Assembly: GCA_028716365.1 (NCBI GenBank)
Contig: JAQUPZ010000001.1
Location: 537,205-601,204 of the forward strand
Length of the DNA: 64,000 nt
Direction of reading: 5' to 3'
Source of the DNA: Kiritimatiellia bacterium
GTDB taxonomy: Bacteria; Verrucomicrobiota; Kiritimatiellia; UBA8416; YA12-FULL-48-11
Shown piece after piece: positions 38,147 to 47,729 of this stretch; the first letter of the stretch is position 1; every line of letters begins with the position of its first letter. The notes below the pieces were generated by a model, which was given only the letters and a program-made list of their open reading frames with translations, did no database searches and was not told where the DNA came from. The translations under genes were made by a program, and so were the position numbers.

Positions 38147-38177
38147 TACGCAAAATGCAGTATTTTTATTGCGTAAT
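38145..38177. promoter_or_regulatory. Candidate operator in the divergent regulator/operon region
   Basis: ATTACGCAA-N15-TTGCGTAAT, perfect 9-bp arms, overlapping the regulator's first codon if it starts at 38146. It lies ahead of a weak TTGTGT (38198) N16 TAAATA (38220) promoter-like pair for the 38290 gene. Plausible XylR-type binding site controlling both directions. Confidence 0.55.
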
Positions 38178-38289
38178 CAGCAACATGGATAAAAGACTTG
38201 TGTGTTAGACTTTCCAGAATAAATAGAGAATCGGAATACAAAACAATGCGAAATATTGGAAATCACAAACCAAACAACAGGAGAGAACC

Positions 38290-39555
38290 ATGCACAATCG
38301 TCGTGAATTCATCAAGAAATCGGCTGCTTTTTCGGCCATAATGGCAATGTCATCCTCCTTTGCGATCGGGCAGGGTACCAAACGCGTATTTAAGGTTGGT
38401 ATGATCGGTTCAGGACGAAGAGCCAGCGCTGCATTTGAAAATCTTAAAGAAGCGGCAAAAAGTCTTAATGTCGAGATCAAGCTGGTGGCCACGCACGATT
38501 TATTTCTGGATGTGGCACAGAACGCGGCAAAAAAATACGGCTGTGATGAAAAGTATGCATTCGGCGGCGCCGCCGGGTATAAAAAATTGTTGGAGACTGA
38601 TTGCGAAAGCGTGATCATGGCGGCGCCACCGGCGTTCCGACCTCTCCATCTTGAAGCGGCCATAAAAGCAGGCAAACACGCGTTTGCCGAAAAACCGGTT
38701 GCGGTAGATCCCCCCGGTATCCGCAAGGTACTTGCCGCTGCCGCAGAGGCAAAAGTAAAAAAACTCGCGCTTGTTGCCGGGACCCAGCGGCGGCATCAGG
38801 GTACCTATCTATGTCAGGCCCTTGCCTTGCAAAAAGGTCAACTCGGTAAAATTCTTGGTGGCGCAATTTACTGGTGCCAGGCGCGCGGCAGTGTCCGTCC
38901 GCGTCGCCCCACGGACACGAATGCTGGCTACATGGCTAACAACTGGATGAACTGGGCCGAGATGTCGGGAGACCACATTGTTGAGCAGCATGTACATAAC
39001 ATTGACATCGCCAACTGGTTTATCGGCCATCCGCCACGTATGGCAATTGGTGTTGGTGCACGTTTGCGACGTCCAACCGGCAATCAGTACGATTTCTTCA
39101 GCGTGGATTTGGATTATGGCGATGGTCTGCACATTCACAGTCTGAGCCGTCAGATCCCTGGTTGTTATGCCCGCGTGGGTGAAAACTTCATAACGGATGC
39201 AGCTGAAATCATGGGCGGCGGAAAGATCAGGCGGTTCGACGGGAAGGAAGTGGAGTACGAGCCTGTCGGGCATGAAGGTAATCCTTATGTCAACGAACAT
39301 GCGGATATGCTGAAAAGTATTCTTGACGGTAATGTACTGAACGAGGGCGAGAACGTGGCAATGTCTACTGCTACTGCAATCATTGGGCGAATTTCCGCCT
39401 ACACCGGTCAGGCTGTACGAATGTCCGATATCCTGATCACGACGGAATCACCGTTCTACAACCTGGCGTTCAAACCTTCGCCACTGGATTTTGAAGGAGA
39501 GAAAGACATCGAACTGCCGAAAGAAAATACGGCACCAATACCCGGCAAAGATTAA
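38290..39555 (+). CDS. Tat-exported Gfo/Idh/MocA oxidoreductase
   Basis: 421 aa. The N terminus NRREFIKKSAAFSA is a twin-arginine signal. A Rossmann fold follows (VGMIGSGRRASAAFE ~37-51) and the family EKP motif is present in FAEKPVAVDPPG. Tat export of a folded, NAD(P)-loaded oxidoreductase is typical of PVC and Bacteroidota members acting on sugars in the periplasm. GGAGAGAACC precedes the ATG. It is the first gene of the long operon opposite the XylR-type regulator. Substrate unknown. Confidence 0.88.
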   Translation: MHNRREFIKKSAAFSAIMAMSSSFAIGQGTKRVFKVGMIGSGRRASAAFENLKEAAKSLNVEIKLVATHDLFLDVAQNAAKKYGCDEKYAFGGAAGYKKLLETDCESVIMAAPPAFRPLHLEAAIKAGKHAFAEKPVAVDPPGIRKVLAAAAEAKVKKLALVAGTQRRHQGTYLCQALALQKGQLGKILGGAIYWCQARGSVRPRRPTDTNAGYMANNWMNWAEMSGDHIVEQHVHNIDIANWFIGHPPRMAIGVGARLRRPTGNQYDFFSVDLDYGDGLHIHSLSRQIPGCYARVGENFITDAAEIMGGGKIRRFDGKEVEYEPVGHEGNPYVNEHADMLKSILDGNVLNEGENVAMSTATAIIGRISAYTGQAVRMSDILITTESPFYNLAFKPSPLDFEGEKDIELPKENTAPIPGKD

Positions 39556-39587
39556 AACCATTCCGGACCTGGAAGGGAGAAGACGCG

Positions 39588-40859
39588 ATGATGGAAAAAA
39601 AGAAAGGGTTAATACCCTACAAGTGGGAACTGATAATACTGCTGTGGTTCGCGTTCTTCTTCAACCAGGCAGACCGGCAGGCCTATAATGTGGTTCTACC
39701 CCTTTTGTCAAAGGACCTACAGCTGTCTCCCGTTCAGGCCGGGCTTGTTGCATCGATCTTTCTCTGGTTCTATGCCGCCATGGTTCCGGTTGCAGGATAC
39801 CTGGGGGACATTTCGCGACGGAAATGGATTGTCTTCTGGAGCCTGCTGATCTGGAGCGGCGGGACAATACTGTCGGGTGCGACAACTGGGCTGGTGAGCC
39901 TGATCATCTTCCGCAGTATAGCCACTGGTGGAGGTGAAGCGTTCTACTTCCCGTCGGCTAATTCACTCATCGGCCAGTACCATCACCAGACCAGAGCGCT
40001 GGCAATGTCGATACACCAGACCGCACTGTATGTCGGGCTTATTGCCAGTGGATTCATTGCCGGCTGGCTTGGAGAACAGTTCGGCTGGAGAACGGCTTTC
40101 TACGTGTTTGGCGCCATCGGCATAGTGCTTGCCCTGATCATGATGTGGCGAATCAAGGATGATACTCAAACAAGCGAGCAAACCGCCAAGGTCATAGCAC
40201 AAAAGATACCGTTGAAAGTTGTCTTGAAAGCAATCGCCTTCAAGCCGACGGTGTGGGCGTTATGGTTGGCGTTCAGTTGTTTCTATTTTGCCCAAATAGG
40301 CTACATCACCTGGATGCCGACTTTTCTCCATGAAAAGTTCAATCTTTCATTGTCCAAAGCAGGATTTTCCTCCATGTTTTACCATCACGTCTTTGCCGCC
40401 ATCGGCGTATTGCTGGGCGGTAAAATCTCCGACATGCTGGCCATACGTCGCCGTACGGTACGTATCGAGGTCGAATTCATTGGCCTGTTTCTCGGTGCGC
40501 CATTCATCTTCCTGATGGGTATAACGGGCAACTTCTGGTTGTGTTGTCTGGGGTTGGCAGGATTCGGTTTTTTCCGGGGAATCTACGATTCCAACGTATA
40601 CGCGGTCCTGTTCGATGTGGTTGAACCCCGTTTCCGTTCTTCGGCGGTGGGTATCATGCTCGCGGTAATCTTCTTTGTCGGCGCCTTCGCGCCGGTTGCG
40701 CTGGGCTGGGCCAAGACAACGATCGGCCTGACAACTGGCCTGTCTTACTTGTCGCTGGCTTACATTGTGGGAGGCTTGGGTCTTTTAATTGCCGCAAAAA
40801 CAACTTTTAAGCGCGATTATTACGACGAGTCTGCAGAAGCTGCGCCTAAAAAAGAATAA
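39588..40859 (+). CDS. MFS transporter, ACS/hexuronate-like
   Basis: 423 aa, 12 helices. The start of helix 1 (FFFNQADRQAYNVVLPLL), the A-motif region GYLGDISRRKWIVFWS and GGEAFYFPSANSLIGQY resemble anion:cation symporters that import hexuronates and other organic anions. AAGGGAGAAG precedes tandem ATGs at 39588/39591. It lies 32 bases after the oxidoreductase gene, the same operon. Confidence 0.75.
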   Translation: MMEKKKGLIPYKWELIILLWFAFFFNQADRQAYNVVLPLLSKDLQLSPVQAGLVASIFLWFYAAMVPVAGYLGDISRRKWIVFWSLLIWSGGTILSGATTGLVSLIIFRSIATGGGEAFYFPSANSLIGQYHHQTRALAMSIHQTALYVGLIASGFIAGWLGEQFGWRTAFYVFGAIGIVLALIMMWRIKDDTQTSEQTAKVIAQKIPLKVVLKAIAFKPTVWALWLAFSCFYFAQIGYITWMPTFLHEKFNLSLSKAGFSSMFYHHVFAAIGVLLGGKISDMLAIRRRTVRIEVEFIGLFLGAPFIFLMGITGNFWLCCLGLAGFGFFRGIYDSNVYAVLFDVVEPRFRSSAVGIMLAVIFFVGAFAPVALGWAKTTIGLTTGLSYLSLAYIVGGLGLLIAAKTTFKRDYYDESAEAAPKKE

Positions 40860-40882
40860 CCGGAGGGAGACAAGGAAATATC

Positions 40883-42061
40883 ATGAGCTGGGAATTATAT
40901 ATATTATTGAGCGGAATGATGTTCCTGGAGTTTACCATCTGGGGTGCCTGGGCTCCGGTATTAGCTGCCCGGCTTCTGGGACCGCTGAAAATGAGCGGAA
41001 AACAGTTGGGTTGGATCTATGGCACGCTGCCGCTTGGGTGTATTATTTCGCCGCTGTTAGCCGGTCAGATTGTTGACCGGTGGTGTCCCACGCAGTGGTA
41101 CCTTGGTGGGTCGCATCTGGTGGGCAGTATCTTTCTGTTGGCCGCTGCCCGCGCCACGCGATTCTGGCCATTACTCATATTGATGGGTTGTTATTCGCTT
41201 TGTTTTGCCCCGACACTTGCGCTTGTGAATTCCCTGGCTTTCGCGCACATACCGCATCCGGAAGTCAATTACTTCAGAGTTCGTGTTTGGGGTGCAATTT
41301 CCTGGGTATTGGCCGGCTGGATGCTGACAGCCTGGCGTCGTTCCGGCAAGTTAAAGGTCAGTGGCGAAGACGGTTTGACTATGGCTGCGGTATTCTCTTT
41401 AATCATGGGTGTTTATTGTTTCTTTTTGCCCCATACGCCACCCGCACATAAAGCCGGCGCTGTTTTACCGTTCGTCAAGGCAATTTCGATGCTTACCGAT
41501 CCTAATTTCCTGATCTTCATGGTACTTTCGTTTGTCGTCAGCACGCAATTGCAGTTCTATTTCCTTGGTACCGCCCGTTACCTTGAGGACATCGGCACGT
41601 CGCATACGGCCGTTCCGGCAGCGATGAGTATCGCTCAGATCGCCCAGGTGGTGGCGATGGCTTTAATTCTGCCTGTGATCTTTCCTCGCTGGGGATATCA
41701 ATGGACCTTGGCAGTAGGCGCAGGGTTCTGGCTTGTCATGTTTCTAATTTACGCCCGAATGCGGCCACGGTATCTGGTCATTGCGTCCATGGCCCTGCAT
41801 GGTCTGGCGTTCGCTTTCTTTTTCGATGCCGCCTTCATTTACATGAACCGCGTGGCCTCAACCGACATTCGCGGTTCAGCTCAGGCCCTTTATACTACGG
41901 TGACACTGGGAATCGGTTTATTCGTAGGAACGCAGTTCACAGGTATCATCATGGACCATTTCAAGAGAGAAAGCGGTTTCCTCTGGCGTCCCATTTTCCT
42001 TGTGCCATGTGGTTTGCTGACCATCTGCGTTCTGGCATTTATTTTCTTTTTTAAAGGATAA
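40883..42061 (+). CDS. MFS transporter, NupG-like nucleoside/sugar symporter family
   Basis: 392 aa, about 12 helices. FLEFTIWGAWAPVLAARL at helix 1 and VRVWGAISWVLAGWML in mid-protein match the nucleoside:H+ symporter group that PVC bacteria often place in glycan loci. GGAGGGAGA precedes the ATG, 23 bases after the previous carrier gene. Two different carriers in tandem suggest two substrates or products of the same glycan. Confidence 0.7.
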   Translation: MSWELYILLSGMMFLEFTIWGAWAPVLAARLLGPLKMSGKQLGWIYGTLPLGCIISPLLAGQIVDRWCPTQWYLGGSHLVGSIFLLAAARATRFWPLLILMGCYSLCFAPTLALVNSLAFAHIPHPEVNYFRVRVWGAISWVLAGWMLTAWRRSGKLKVSGEDGLTMAAVFSLIMGVYCFFLPHTPPAHKAGAVLPFVKAISMLTDPNFLIFMVLSFVVSTQLQFYFLGTARYLEDIGTSHTAVPAAMSIAQIAQVVAMALILPVIFPRWGYQWTLAVGAGFWLVMFLIYARMRPRYLVIASMALHGLAFAFFFDAAFIYMNRVASTDIRGSAQALYTTVTLGIGLFVGTQFTGIIMDHFKRESGFLWRPIFLVPCGLLTICVLAFIFFFKG

Positions 42062-42097
42062 TTGGAATATGAACGGTTGCGTTTACTGGATGATGAA

Positions 42098-43000
42098 ATG
42101 AAAACCAAAGGGAAAATAACTGGAATCGGATATTGCGGGATGGATTACCTATGCCTGGTTCCCCGTATTCCGATTGATGACAAAGTTGAAATTATCCAGA
42201 GCCTTGTCCAGGGTGGAGGCCCGGCTGTTACTGCAATTACTGCTGCTGCAAGACTCGGCGCGGAAACAGCGTTTATCGGTTCCGTTGGTGATGATGAACG
42301 AGGTAAAAGTATTATCGATGAGCTCTCCGCTGAGGGTATTGATGTCAGGTCGATTAAAGTTCGAAAAGGCGCGGAGTCACCGGCAGCATATTGCTGGATA
42401 GAAAAGAAAAGCGGGAAACGAAGTATTGCGTGGGCAAGAGGGAATGCAAAAACATTGTCTCCGGATGAGATTGACACCAGTTTGATAAAGAACAGCAAGG
42501 TTTTGCATCTTGATGGCCATCAGACCAGGGCCGCAATTGCCATGGCTAAAATCGCTCGAAAGTCTGGAGTTACCGTATCAATAGATGCCGGAACCATTGT
42601 TCCCGGAATAGACCAGCTGCTTGGACTTTCCGACATAATCATTGCGTCTGAGAAATTCGCCCGTCTTTATACTGGAAAATCCGGCGTGGAAGCAGCTGTA
42701 AAAAAACTTTTTGCCGCCAATTGCAGGTTTTCAGCCGTCACAATGGGAAGTAGAGGGTCTATCGGGTTTGATGGCAGACGTATTATAAGATGTCCTTCTT
42801 TCAAAGTTGACGTGGTTGATACAACCGGGGCCGGCGATGTTTTCCACGGGGCATTTGTTTACCAATATTCCCGTGGCAGGGCATGGCCTGAGTGCATGCG
42901 ATTTGCATCGGCCGTATCGGCGTTGAAATGTACCAGGTTTGGTGGCCGAACGGGTATTCCTGATTTAAAAACAACAGAGAAATTCCTGGAGCGAAAATGA
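42098..43000 (+). CDS. PfkB-family sugar kinase
   Basis: About 300 aa from ATG 42098. The first PfkB signature appears as GGGPAVTAITAAARLGAETA with GSVGDDERG after it; the second is DTTGAGDVFHGAFVY near residue 240, with the catalytic Asp in GAGD. It phosphorylates a sugar or sugar phosphate; an IolC- or tagatose-6-phosphate-kinase-like role fits its neighbours. A TTG at 42062 just after the previous stop, with AAAGGA upstream, would add 12 unconserved residues and is an alternative start. The gene ends in an ATGA overlap with the next. Confidence 0.82.
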   Translation: MKTKGKITGIGYCGMDYLCLVPRIPIDDKVEIIQSLVQGGGPAVTAITAAARLGAETAFIGSVGDDERGKSIIDELSAEGIDVRSIKVRKGAESPAAYCWIEKKSGKRSIAWARGNAKTLSPDEIDTSLIKNSKVLHLDGHQTRAAIAMAKIARKSGVTVSIDAGTIVPGIDQLLGLSDIIIASEKFARLYTGKSGVEAAVKKLFAANCRFSAVTMGSRGSIGFDGRRIIRCPSFKVDVVDTTGAGDVFHGAFVYQYSRGRAWPECMRFASAVSALKCTRFGGRTGIPDLKTTEKFLERK

Positions 43001-43794
43001 ACAAATATTTACGCAGCTACAAGAAAGTAAACGGTTTCACAAAAATATCATCAATTGGTGATGGCGATCTGAAGTTGATTGAGTTTGGCATTATTAATCT
43101 TGAAAAAGGCGGAGAACATTCCTCCGATTCCGGGAAAAGCGAAGTCGTTCTTCTTATACTTGGCGGAAAATGTTCTGTTTCCGGAAACGGTTTTGAATTC
43201 CAAAATGTTGGCAGCCGCAAAGATGTTTACTCCGGTAAGCCGTATATGATTTATATTCCATGCGGAAAGAAATATGTCGTTACGACTGAAACAAATGTTG
43301 AAATTGCATGGATATCTACACCTTCTACTCTGAAAACAGATGCGTATCTGATAACGCCCGAACAGGTGAAAGAAGCTCATTTAGGCAAGGAAAACTATCA
43401 GAGAGACGCTTACCTGATTCTGACCGATGCATTTCCGTCAGCGCACCTCTTCTTCGGTGAAGCATTTGTACCGTCAGGTAATCACGCGAGCTATCCGCCG
43501 CACCGTCATGATTTTGATAATCTGCCGGTCGAAGTTGATATGGAGGAGATCTATTTCTTTCGTTTCAACCCGGAACAGGGATATGGGATTCAGAAAATTT
43601 ATACGGACGACAACTCGATAGATTTTACCTGCACGGTCAAACAGAACGACACGACACTTATCCCGCGTGGTTATCATCCCGTAATCAATGCCCCGGGTTA
43701 TACCATGTATTATCTCTGGATTATGGCCGGACAAAATAATCGTAAGTTTCTCTCGGTAATCGATCCAACACATAAATGGGTTCTTGGGAAATGA
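42997..43794 (+). CDS. IolB/KduI-family sugar isomerase
   Basis: 265 aa, double cupin. The metal-site motif YPPHRHDFDN gives His169 and His171; Glu184 (MEEIY) and His227 (PRGYHPV) complete the set expected for IolB. IolB converts 5-deoxy-glucuronate to 2-deoxy-5-keto-gluconate in inositol breakdown; KduI isomerises a ketodeoxyuronate. The HHEH set is intact, so activity is expected. Start and stop overlap neighbours by 4 bases each (ATGA), implying translational coupling with the PfkB and FGGY kinases. Confidence 0.82.
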   Translation: MNKYLRSYKKVNGFTKISSIGDGDLKLIEFGIINLEKGGEHSSDSGKSEVVLLILGGKCSVSGNGFEFQNVGSRKDVYSGKPYMIYIPCGKKYVVTTETNVEIAWISTPSTLKTDAYLITPEQVKEAHLGKENYQRDAYLILTDAFPSAHLFFGEAFVPSGNHASYPPHRHDFDNLPVEVDMEEIYFFRFNPEQGYGIQKIYTDDNSIDFTCTVKQNDTTLIPRGYHPVINAPGYTMYYLWIMAGQNNRKFLSVIDPTHKWVLGK

Positions 43795-45269
43795 AAAAAA
43801 ATTTATTACTGGGAATAGATTTCGGAACGGGCGGATGCAAGGTCACGCTGATCGATACTGCCGGCAAGGTGATTGAAAGTGCTTCCGGCGAATATCCGAC
43901 AATTCATCCAAAACCAGGCTGGGCGGAACAGAATCCCGCGGACTGGTTCAAGGTGATGTGCAGTGTTCTCAAGAAGCTGAAACATCGCGACAGGATCGTG
44001 GCGGTTGCATTGGACAGTTATACTCATGGTGCGGTATTACTGAACGCAAAGCTGAAAGTGATACGTCCGACAATCATATGGACTGACCAGCGCAGCGTTA
44101 AGGAATGCGGATTTCTGAAGAAAAATTATTTCGATTTGATTTTTAAAATCACGTACCAGGCACCAACACCAACCTGGACACTTCCCCAGATGCTATGGTT
44201 GAAAAATAACGAACCGCAGGCATTAAAACAGGTGCGGCATATTCTTTTCGTGAAAGACTACGTCCGTTTCCTTCTGACCGGAGAAATAGCCTGCGACTGT
44301 ATCGAATCACAGGGAACTCTTTTCTGGGACATGAAACATAACTGTTGGTCTGAAACTCTCTGTATGCTTACGGATATTCCGGTCAAAATTCTTCCGCAGA
44401 TAAAAAAGCCGACTGATATCGCCGGAAAGATCAGTCAACGAGCTGCCGGCATGACAGGTCTTCCGGAAGGAATTCCAGTTGTAATGGGGGCGAGTGATTC
44501 AGCCGTGGAAGATTATGCGGCCGGCGCAATCGAGCCGGGACAGTGTATTCTGAAACTTGCAACCGCAGGTAACGTTAATGTAATGACCTCCAAAGCACAT
44601 CCTCATCCCGAAACGCTGACCTATTCGCATGTTGTTCCGGGAATGTGGTATACCGTCACAGCCACCAATTCCGCGGCTGCGTGCCAGCGCTGGTACCGGG
44701 ATAAGTTCTGCGCACCGGGAACCGACTATGATAAACTCAATGAAATGGCTGCCAAGTCTCCGCCCGGAAGTAACGGTGTATTCTTTCATCCCTATCTCCA
44801 GGGAGAGCGCTCGCCGTATTGGGACCCGTACCTTCGTGGAAGTTTCACTGGTATAAGCATGGCAAATTCGAGGGGCGATTTTTCCAGGGCATTGCTTGAA
44901 GGCGTGGTGTATTCCCTTCGAGATTGTTATCGGACAATTGAAAAAATGAAATTGGAAGTTCATGAATTTATTTTAATTGGCGGTGGTGCGAAAAGTCCAC
45001 TATGGAGCAGTATGGTGTGCGATGTATTCAATGCTCCCATCAAGTGTCCGTCGTCATGCGATGCATCGTTCGGGAGCGCGTTACTTGCCGGGGTTGGTGT
45101 CGGAATTTTCAAGGACGAGACTGCAGCTGTCAAGCAGTGTCTGAAACTTGACCGTAAAATTGTACAAGTACCGAAACGTTCGCTGTTTTATGCAAAACAA
45201 TTCAAGTTATACAAGAACATACACGACTCTCTGGCAGGCTGCTACAGGGAGATCAATAGAAAAGATTAA
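43791..45269 (+). CDS. FGGY-family carbohydrate kinase
   Basis: 492 aa from ATG 43791, chosen for its ATGA overlap and because the ATPase motif GIDFGTGGCK then lies at residues 8-17; an ATG at 43776 would add five residues. The N-terminal domain has DQRSVKECG, and the C-terminal domain has the LIGGGAKSPLWSSMVCDVF adenosine motif. It is most like the xylulokinase/L-fuculokinase branch, which phosphorylates ketoses made by isomerases such as the 47726 product. Coupled to the IolB-like gene. Confidence 0.82.
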   Translation: MKKNLLLGIDFGTGGCKVTLIDTAGKVIESASGEYPTIHPKPGWAEQNPADWFKVMCSVLKKLKHRDRIVAVALDSYTHGAVLLNAKLKVIRPTIIWTDQRSVKECGFLKKNYFDLIFKITYQAPTPTWTLPQMLWLKNNEPQALKQVRHILFVKDYVRFLLTGEIACDCIESQGTLFWDMKHNCWSETLCMLTDIPVKILPQIKKPTDIAGKISQRAAGMTGLPEGIPVVMGASDSAVEDYAAGAIEPGQCILKLATAGNVNVMTSKAHPHPETLTYSHVVPGMWYTVTATNSAAACQRWYRDKFCAPGTDYDKLNEMAAKSPPGSNGVFFHPYLQGERSPYWDPYLRGSFTGISMANSRGDFSRALLEGVVYSLRDCYRTIEKMKLEVHEFILIGGGAKSPLWSSMVCDVFNAPIKCPSSCDASFGSALLAGVGVGIFKDETAAVKQCLKLDRKIVQVPKRSLFYAKQFKLYKNIHDSLAGCYREINRKD

Positions 45270-45302
45270 TAGAATTCTAAACTTTAAAAAGAGGTAACAG
45301 AG

Positions 45303-46748
45303 ATGATTACGACAAAAAACTATATGTATGAAATGGTCCGTAGTGAACTGACGTGGGTTGTCGGCGAAGATTACGTGCAAACAACTGATTCTGACAAGCT
45401 TGGCCATTCGATTGATTATTACTGGGTACCTGAATTGTGGCATGATAGAGGGGAAAAACTTACTCCGCCTGATTTTGTTGTACATCCTGCGAACGCAAAA
45501 GAAGTGTCCGAAATCCTGAAGATTGCGAACAATCATAACATCCCTATAATTCCGTGGGGTGGCGGTTCGGGATCCCAGGGAGGGGCGTTGCCTGTTTACG
45601 GCGGTATCGTGCTTGATATGAAGCGAATGAATAAAGTTCTGAATATCGACCCTGTATCGATGACTGCAACTGTAGAGGTTGGCATCAATACCCAGCATCT
45701 GGAGTGGGAAATTGAAAAGGCGGGTTACAGTACGATGCATTTTCCCGCATCGATAGCATGTGCGACGCTGGGTGGATTTATTGCCCATAGAGGAACAGGA
45801 GTTTTGAGTACCAAGTACGGCAAGATAGAAGATATGATCATGTCGCTGGAAGTTGTTACTCCGACTGGTGAGATCATCAATACACTTCCAGTACCACGTC
45901 ATGCCTCGGGTCCTGATCTTACCCAGCTTTTCCTGGGAAGCGAAGGCACACTTGGTGTTGTAACAAAGGCTGTCATGAAAATTCATCCCATACCTGAATC
46001 GCGTAAATTCCATGCGTTCCTTTTCAAGACAATGCATGAAGCAATGAGCGCCGGCGCAAAGATAATGACAAGCCGTCTGCGCCCCTGCGTTATAAGACTT
46101 TATGATGAACCGGAAACAGCGAAGCTGATAAAAAGAGTGCTTGGGATTGACAAGAAGGGCGCTTACCTGGTCTTCGGTTTTGACGGCTTTGAAAAAATCG
46201 TTGATCTGGAAATGGAACAGGCCTGTGCGATCTGCCGGGAAAGAGAACAAGAAGACCTCGGCACAGAAATGGGACAAACCTGGTGGGACAACCGTTACAA
46301 GTTCTTCTATCCGCCTTACATGTTCCATATGCCCCAGGCATTCGGGACCCTCGACACCGTTGCTACTTTTGCCAACATTGAAAAAGTTTACTGGGCAATG
46401 AAAAATACCGTAAAGGACAATTTCCCGCAGGCTGTTTTCATTGGTCATTTCTCCCACTGGTATGAATGGGGCTGCATGCTGTATGCCCGCTTTATCATTG
46501 ATGAGCCGCCAAAAGACCCGCACGAGGCCGTTGCTCTTTATAATAAGATTTGGGACATGGCGATTCGTGCCGCAATAAAAGAGGGCGGTGTAATCAACGA
46601 GCATCATGGCGTGGGTCTCAAGCTTGGACGTATAATGAAAGACCTGTATGGCCCGGCTTTTAAAGTCCTCCAGGACATTAAAAAAGTGCTCGACCCCAAC
46701 AACATAATGAACCCCGGGAAAATGGGTTTCCAGGGGAAAGGAGCTTAA
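45303..46748 (+). CDS. FAD-linked oxidase, GlcD/alkyl-DHAP-synthase-like
   Basis: 481 aa. An FAD-binding type 4 (PCMH) fold spans residues ~55-230: PWGGGSGSQGGALPVYGG and RHASGPDLTQLFLGSEGTLGVVTKA. The C-terminal domain has HFSHWYEWGCMLY and the late INEHHGVGLKLGR histidine pair, as in glycolate/D-lactate dehydrogenases and AGPS-like enzymes. It likely oxidises a 2-hydroxy acid or sugar acid and passes electrons to the Fe-S protein encoded 3 bases downstream. GAGGTAACAGAG precedes the ATG. Confidence 0.82.
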   Translation: MITTKNYMYEMVRSELTWVVGEDYVQTTDSDKLGHSIDYYWVPELWHDRGEKLTPPDFVVHPANAKEVSEILKIANNHNIPIIPWGGGSGSQGGALPVYGGIVLDMKRMNKVLNIDPVSMTATVEVGINTQHLEWEIEKAGYSTMHFPASIACATLGGFIAHRGTGVLSTKYGKIEDMIMSLEVVTPTGEIINTLPVPRHASGPDLTQLFLGSEGTLGVVTKAVMKIHPIPESRKFHAFLFKTMHEAMSAGAKIMTSRLRPCVIRLYDEPETAKLIKRVLGIDKKGAYLVFGFDGFEKIVDLEMEQACAICREREQEDLGTEMGQTWWDNRYKFFYPPYMFHMPQAFGTLDTVATFANIEKVYWAMKNTVKDNFPQAVFIGHFSHWYEWGCMLYARFIIDEPPKDPHEAVALYNKIWDMAIRAAIKEGGVINEHHGVGLKLGRIMKDLYGPAFKVLQDIKKVLDPNNIMNPGKMGFQGKGA

Positions 46749-46751
46749 TCA

Positions 46752-47729
46752 ATGCACATAGAAAAACATCTGGATGTTATTAATGCGTGTCGTTTCTGTT
46801 TCATGTGCCGTCATCTCGATCCTGTAGGTAATGTAACTTTCATGGAAGCAGACACTCCGAGGGGCAGGGCACTCATCATTGACAGGATACACATGGACCA
46901 TGAATGCCTGAAAAACCAGGACTTTATTTCCACCATGTACAGGAGCGCATTGAGCGCGGCAAACCGGTATCACTGCGTAAGTCACTATGATGAAACAGCC
47001 CTGGTTCTTGCGGTGAGAAGAGATATTGTCGAGGCAGGACTTGTGCCTGAAAAAGTGAAGGCGCTGGCTGAAGAGCTTGAGAAGGTCAGTTTCACGGTCA
47101 ACGGCAAAGGCGATATACTGTATTATGGGGAGAATCCGGAACTTTATTCCAATTGCATGACCATCTCGGGGAGAGACCCTGGTAAAGCATTAGAAGTGCT
47201 GGGTTTTGAAAAGGAATCGAAGAAGATTTTTGGAAAATTCAAGAGCGCGGTTACTGACTCGAAATGCAAGACGCTGATCGTTGAGGAACCATCAGCTTAT
47301 GATTTCCTTAAAGACAAATTTAATAACGTAAAAGTCATTCATTGTTCGGAATATCTGCTTTCCGGGAAAGTAAATACCGGTTCAGCGCGCAAGGCATATT
47401 ACCTGGATAGTGACTTCCTTAAAAACTACGACGGCAATATTTCTGCACCGCTGGAACTTCTGAAGAAATGCGGTTACGAGATTGTTCCATTCGGCACAAA
47501 CAGCGAAGAATCATATTCTATTGGTGAGGGTGCCATCATATATGACGACCTGAACCCTGACTTATGTGAAAAGCTGTGCCGGCGCGTATATGGTCTTGCA
47601 GATAATCTCGTAAAGGATCTTTTTATAACGGCATCACGTTATGTAAAAAACACTCTCAAAAAATATAATTCACAGATCAAAATAATCTCAATTGAAGAAG
47701 CTGTTGCACAAAAGAAGGAAAATAAATGA
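46752..47729 (+). CDS. Fe-S partner of the FAD oxidase, with an Asp in the cluster motif
   Basis: 325 aa. The N terminus holds CRFCFMCRHLDPVGN: Cys13, Cys16, Cys19 and then Asp23-Pro24 where a ferredoxin motif CxxCxxCxxxCP would have the fourth Cys. The remaining sequence is mixed alpha/beta and lacks the CCG domains of GlcF. It probably carries one 4Fe-4S or 3Fe-4S cluster and accepts electrons from the GlcD-like subunit. AAAGGAGC lies before the ATG, 3 bases after the oxidase stop; its 3' end overlaps the isomerase gene by 4 bases. Confidence 0.7.
   Translation: MHIEKHLDVINACRFCFMCRHLDPVGNVTFMEADTPRGRALIIDRIHMDHECLKNQDFISTMYRSALSAANRYHCVSHYDETALVLAVRRDIVEAGLVPEKVKALAEELEKVSFTVNGKGDILYYGENPELYSNCMTISGRDPGKALEVLGFEKESKKIFGKFKSAVTDSKCKTLIVEEPSAYDFLKDKFNNVKVIHCSEYLLSGKVNTGSARKAYYLDSDFLKNYDGNISAPLELLKKCGYEIVPFGTNSEESYSIGEGAIIYDDLNPDLCEKLCRRVYGLADNLVKDLFITASRYVKNTLKKYNSQIKIISIEEAVAQKKENK

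Noticed and set aside
42062-42097. TTG start extending the PfkB kinase by 12 residues
   Set aside because: Possible because AAAGGA precedes it, but the added residues are not family-like; ATG 42098 preferred.
43776-43790. ATG five codons before the chosen FGGY kinase start
   Set aside because: The ATG at 43791 gives the ATGA coupling seen elsewhere in the operon and places the ATPase motif at the normal distance.
45207-46607. 466-codon minus-strand open frame
   Set aside because: Opposite the FAD oxidase gene, whose plus-strand motifs are unmistakable; the antisense product shows no family features.
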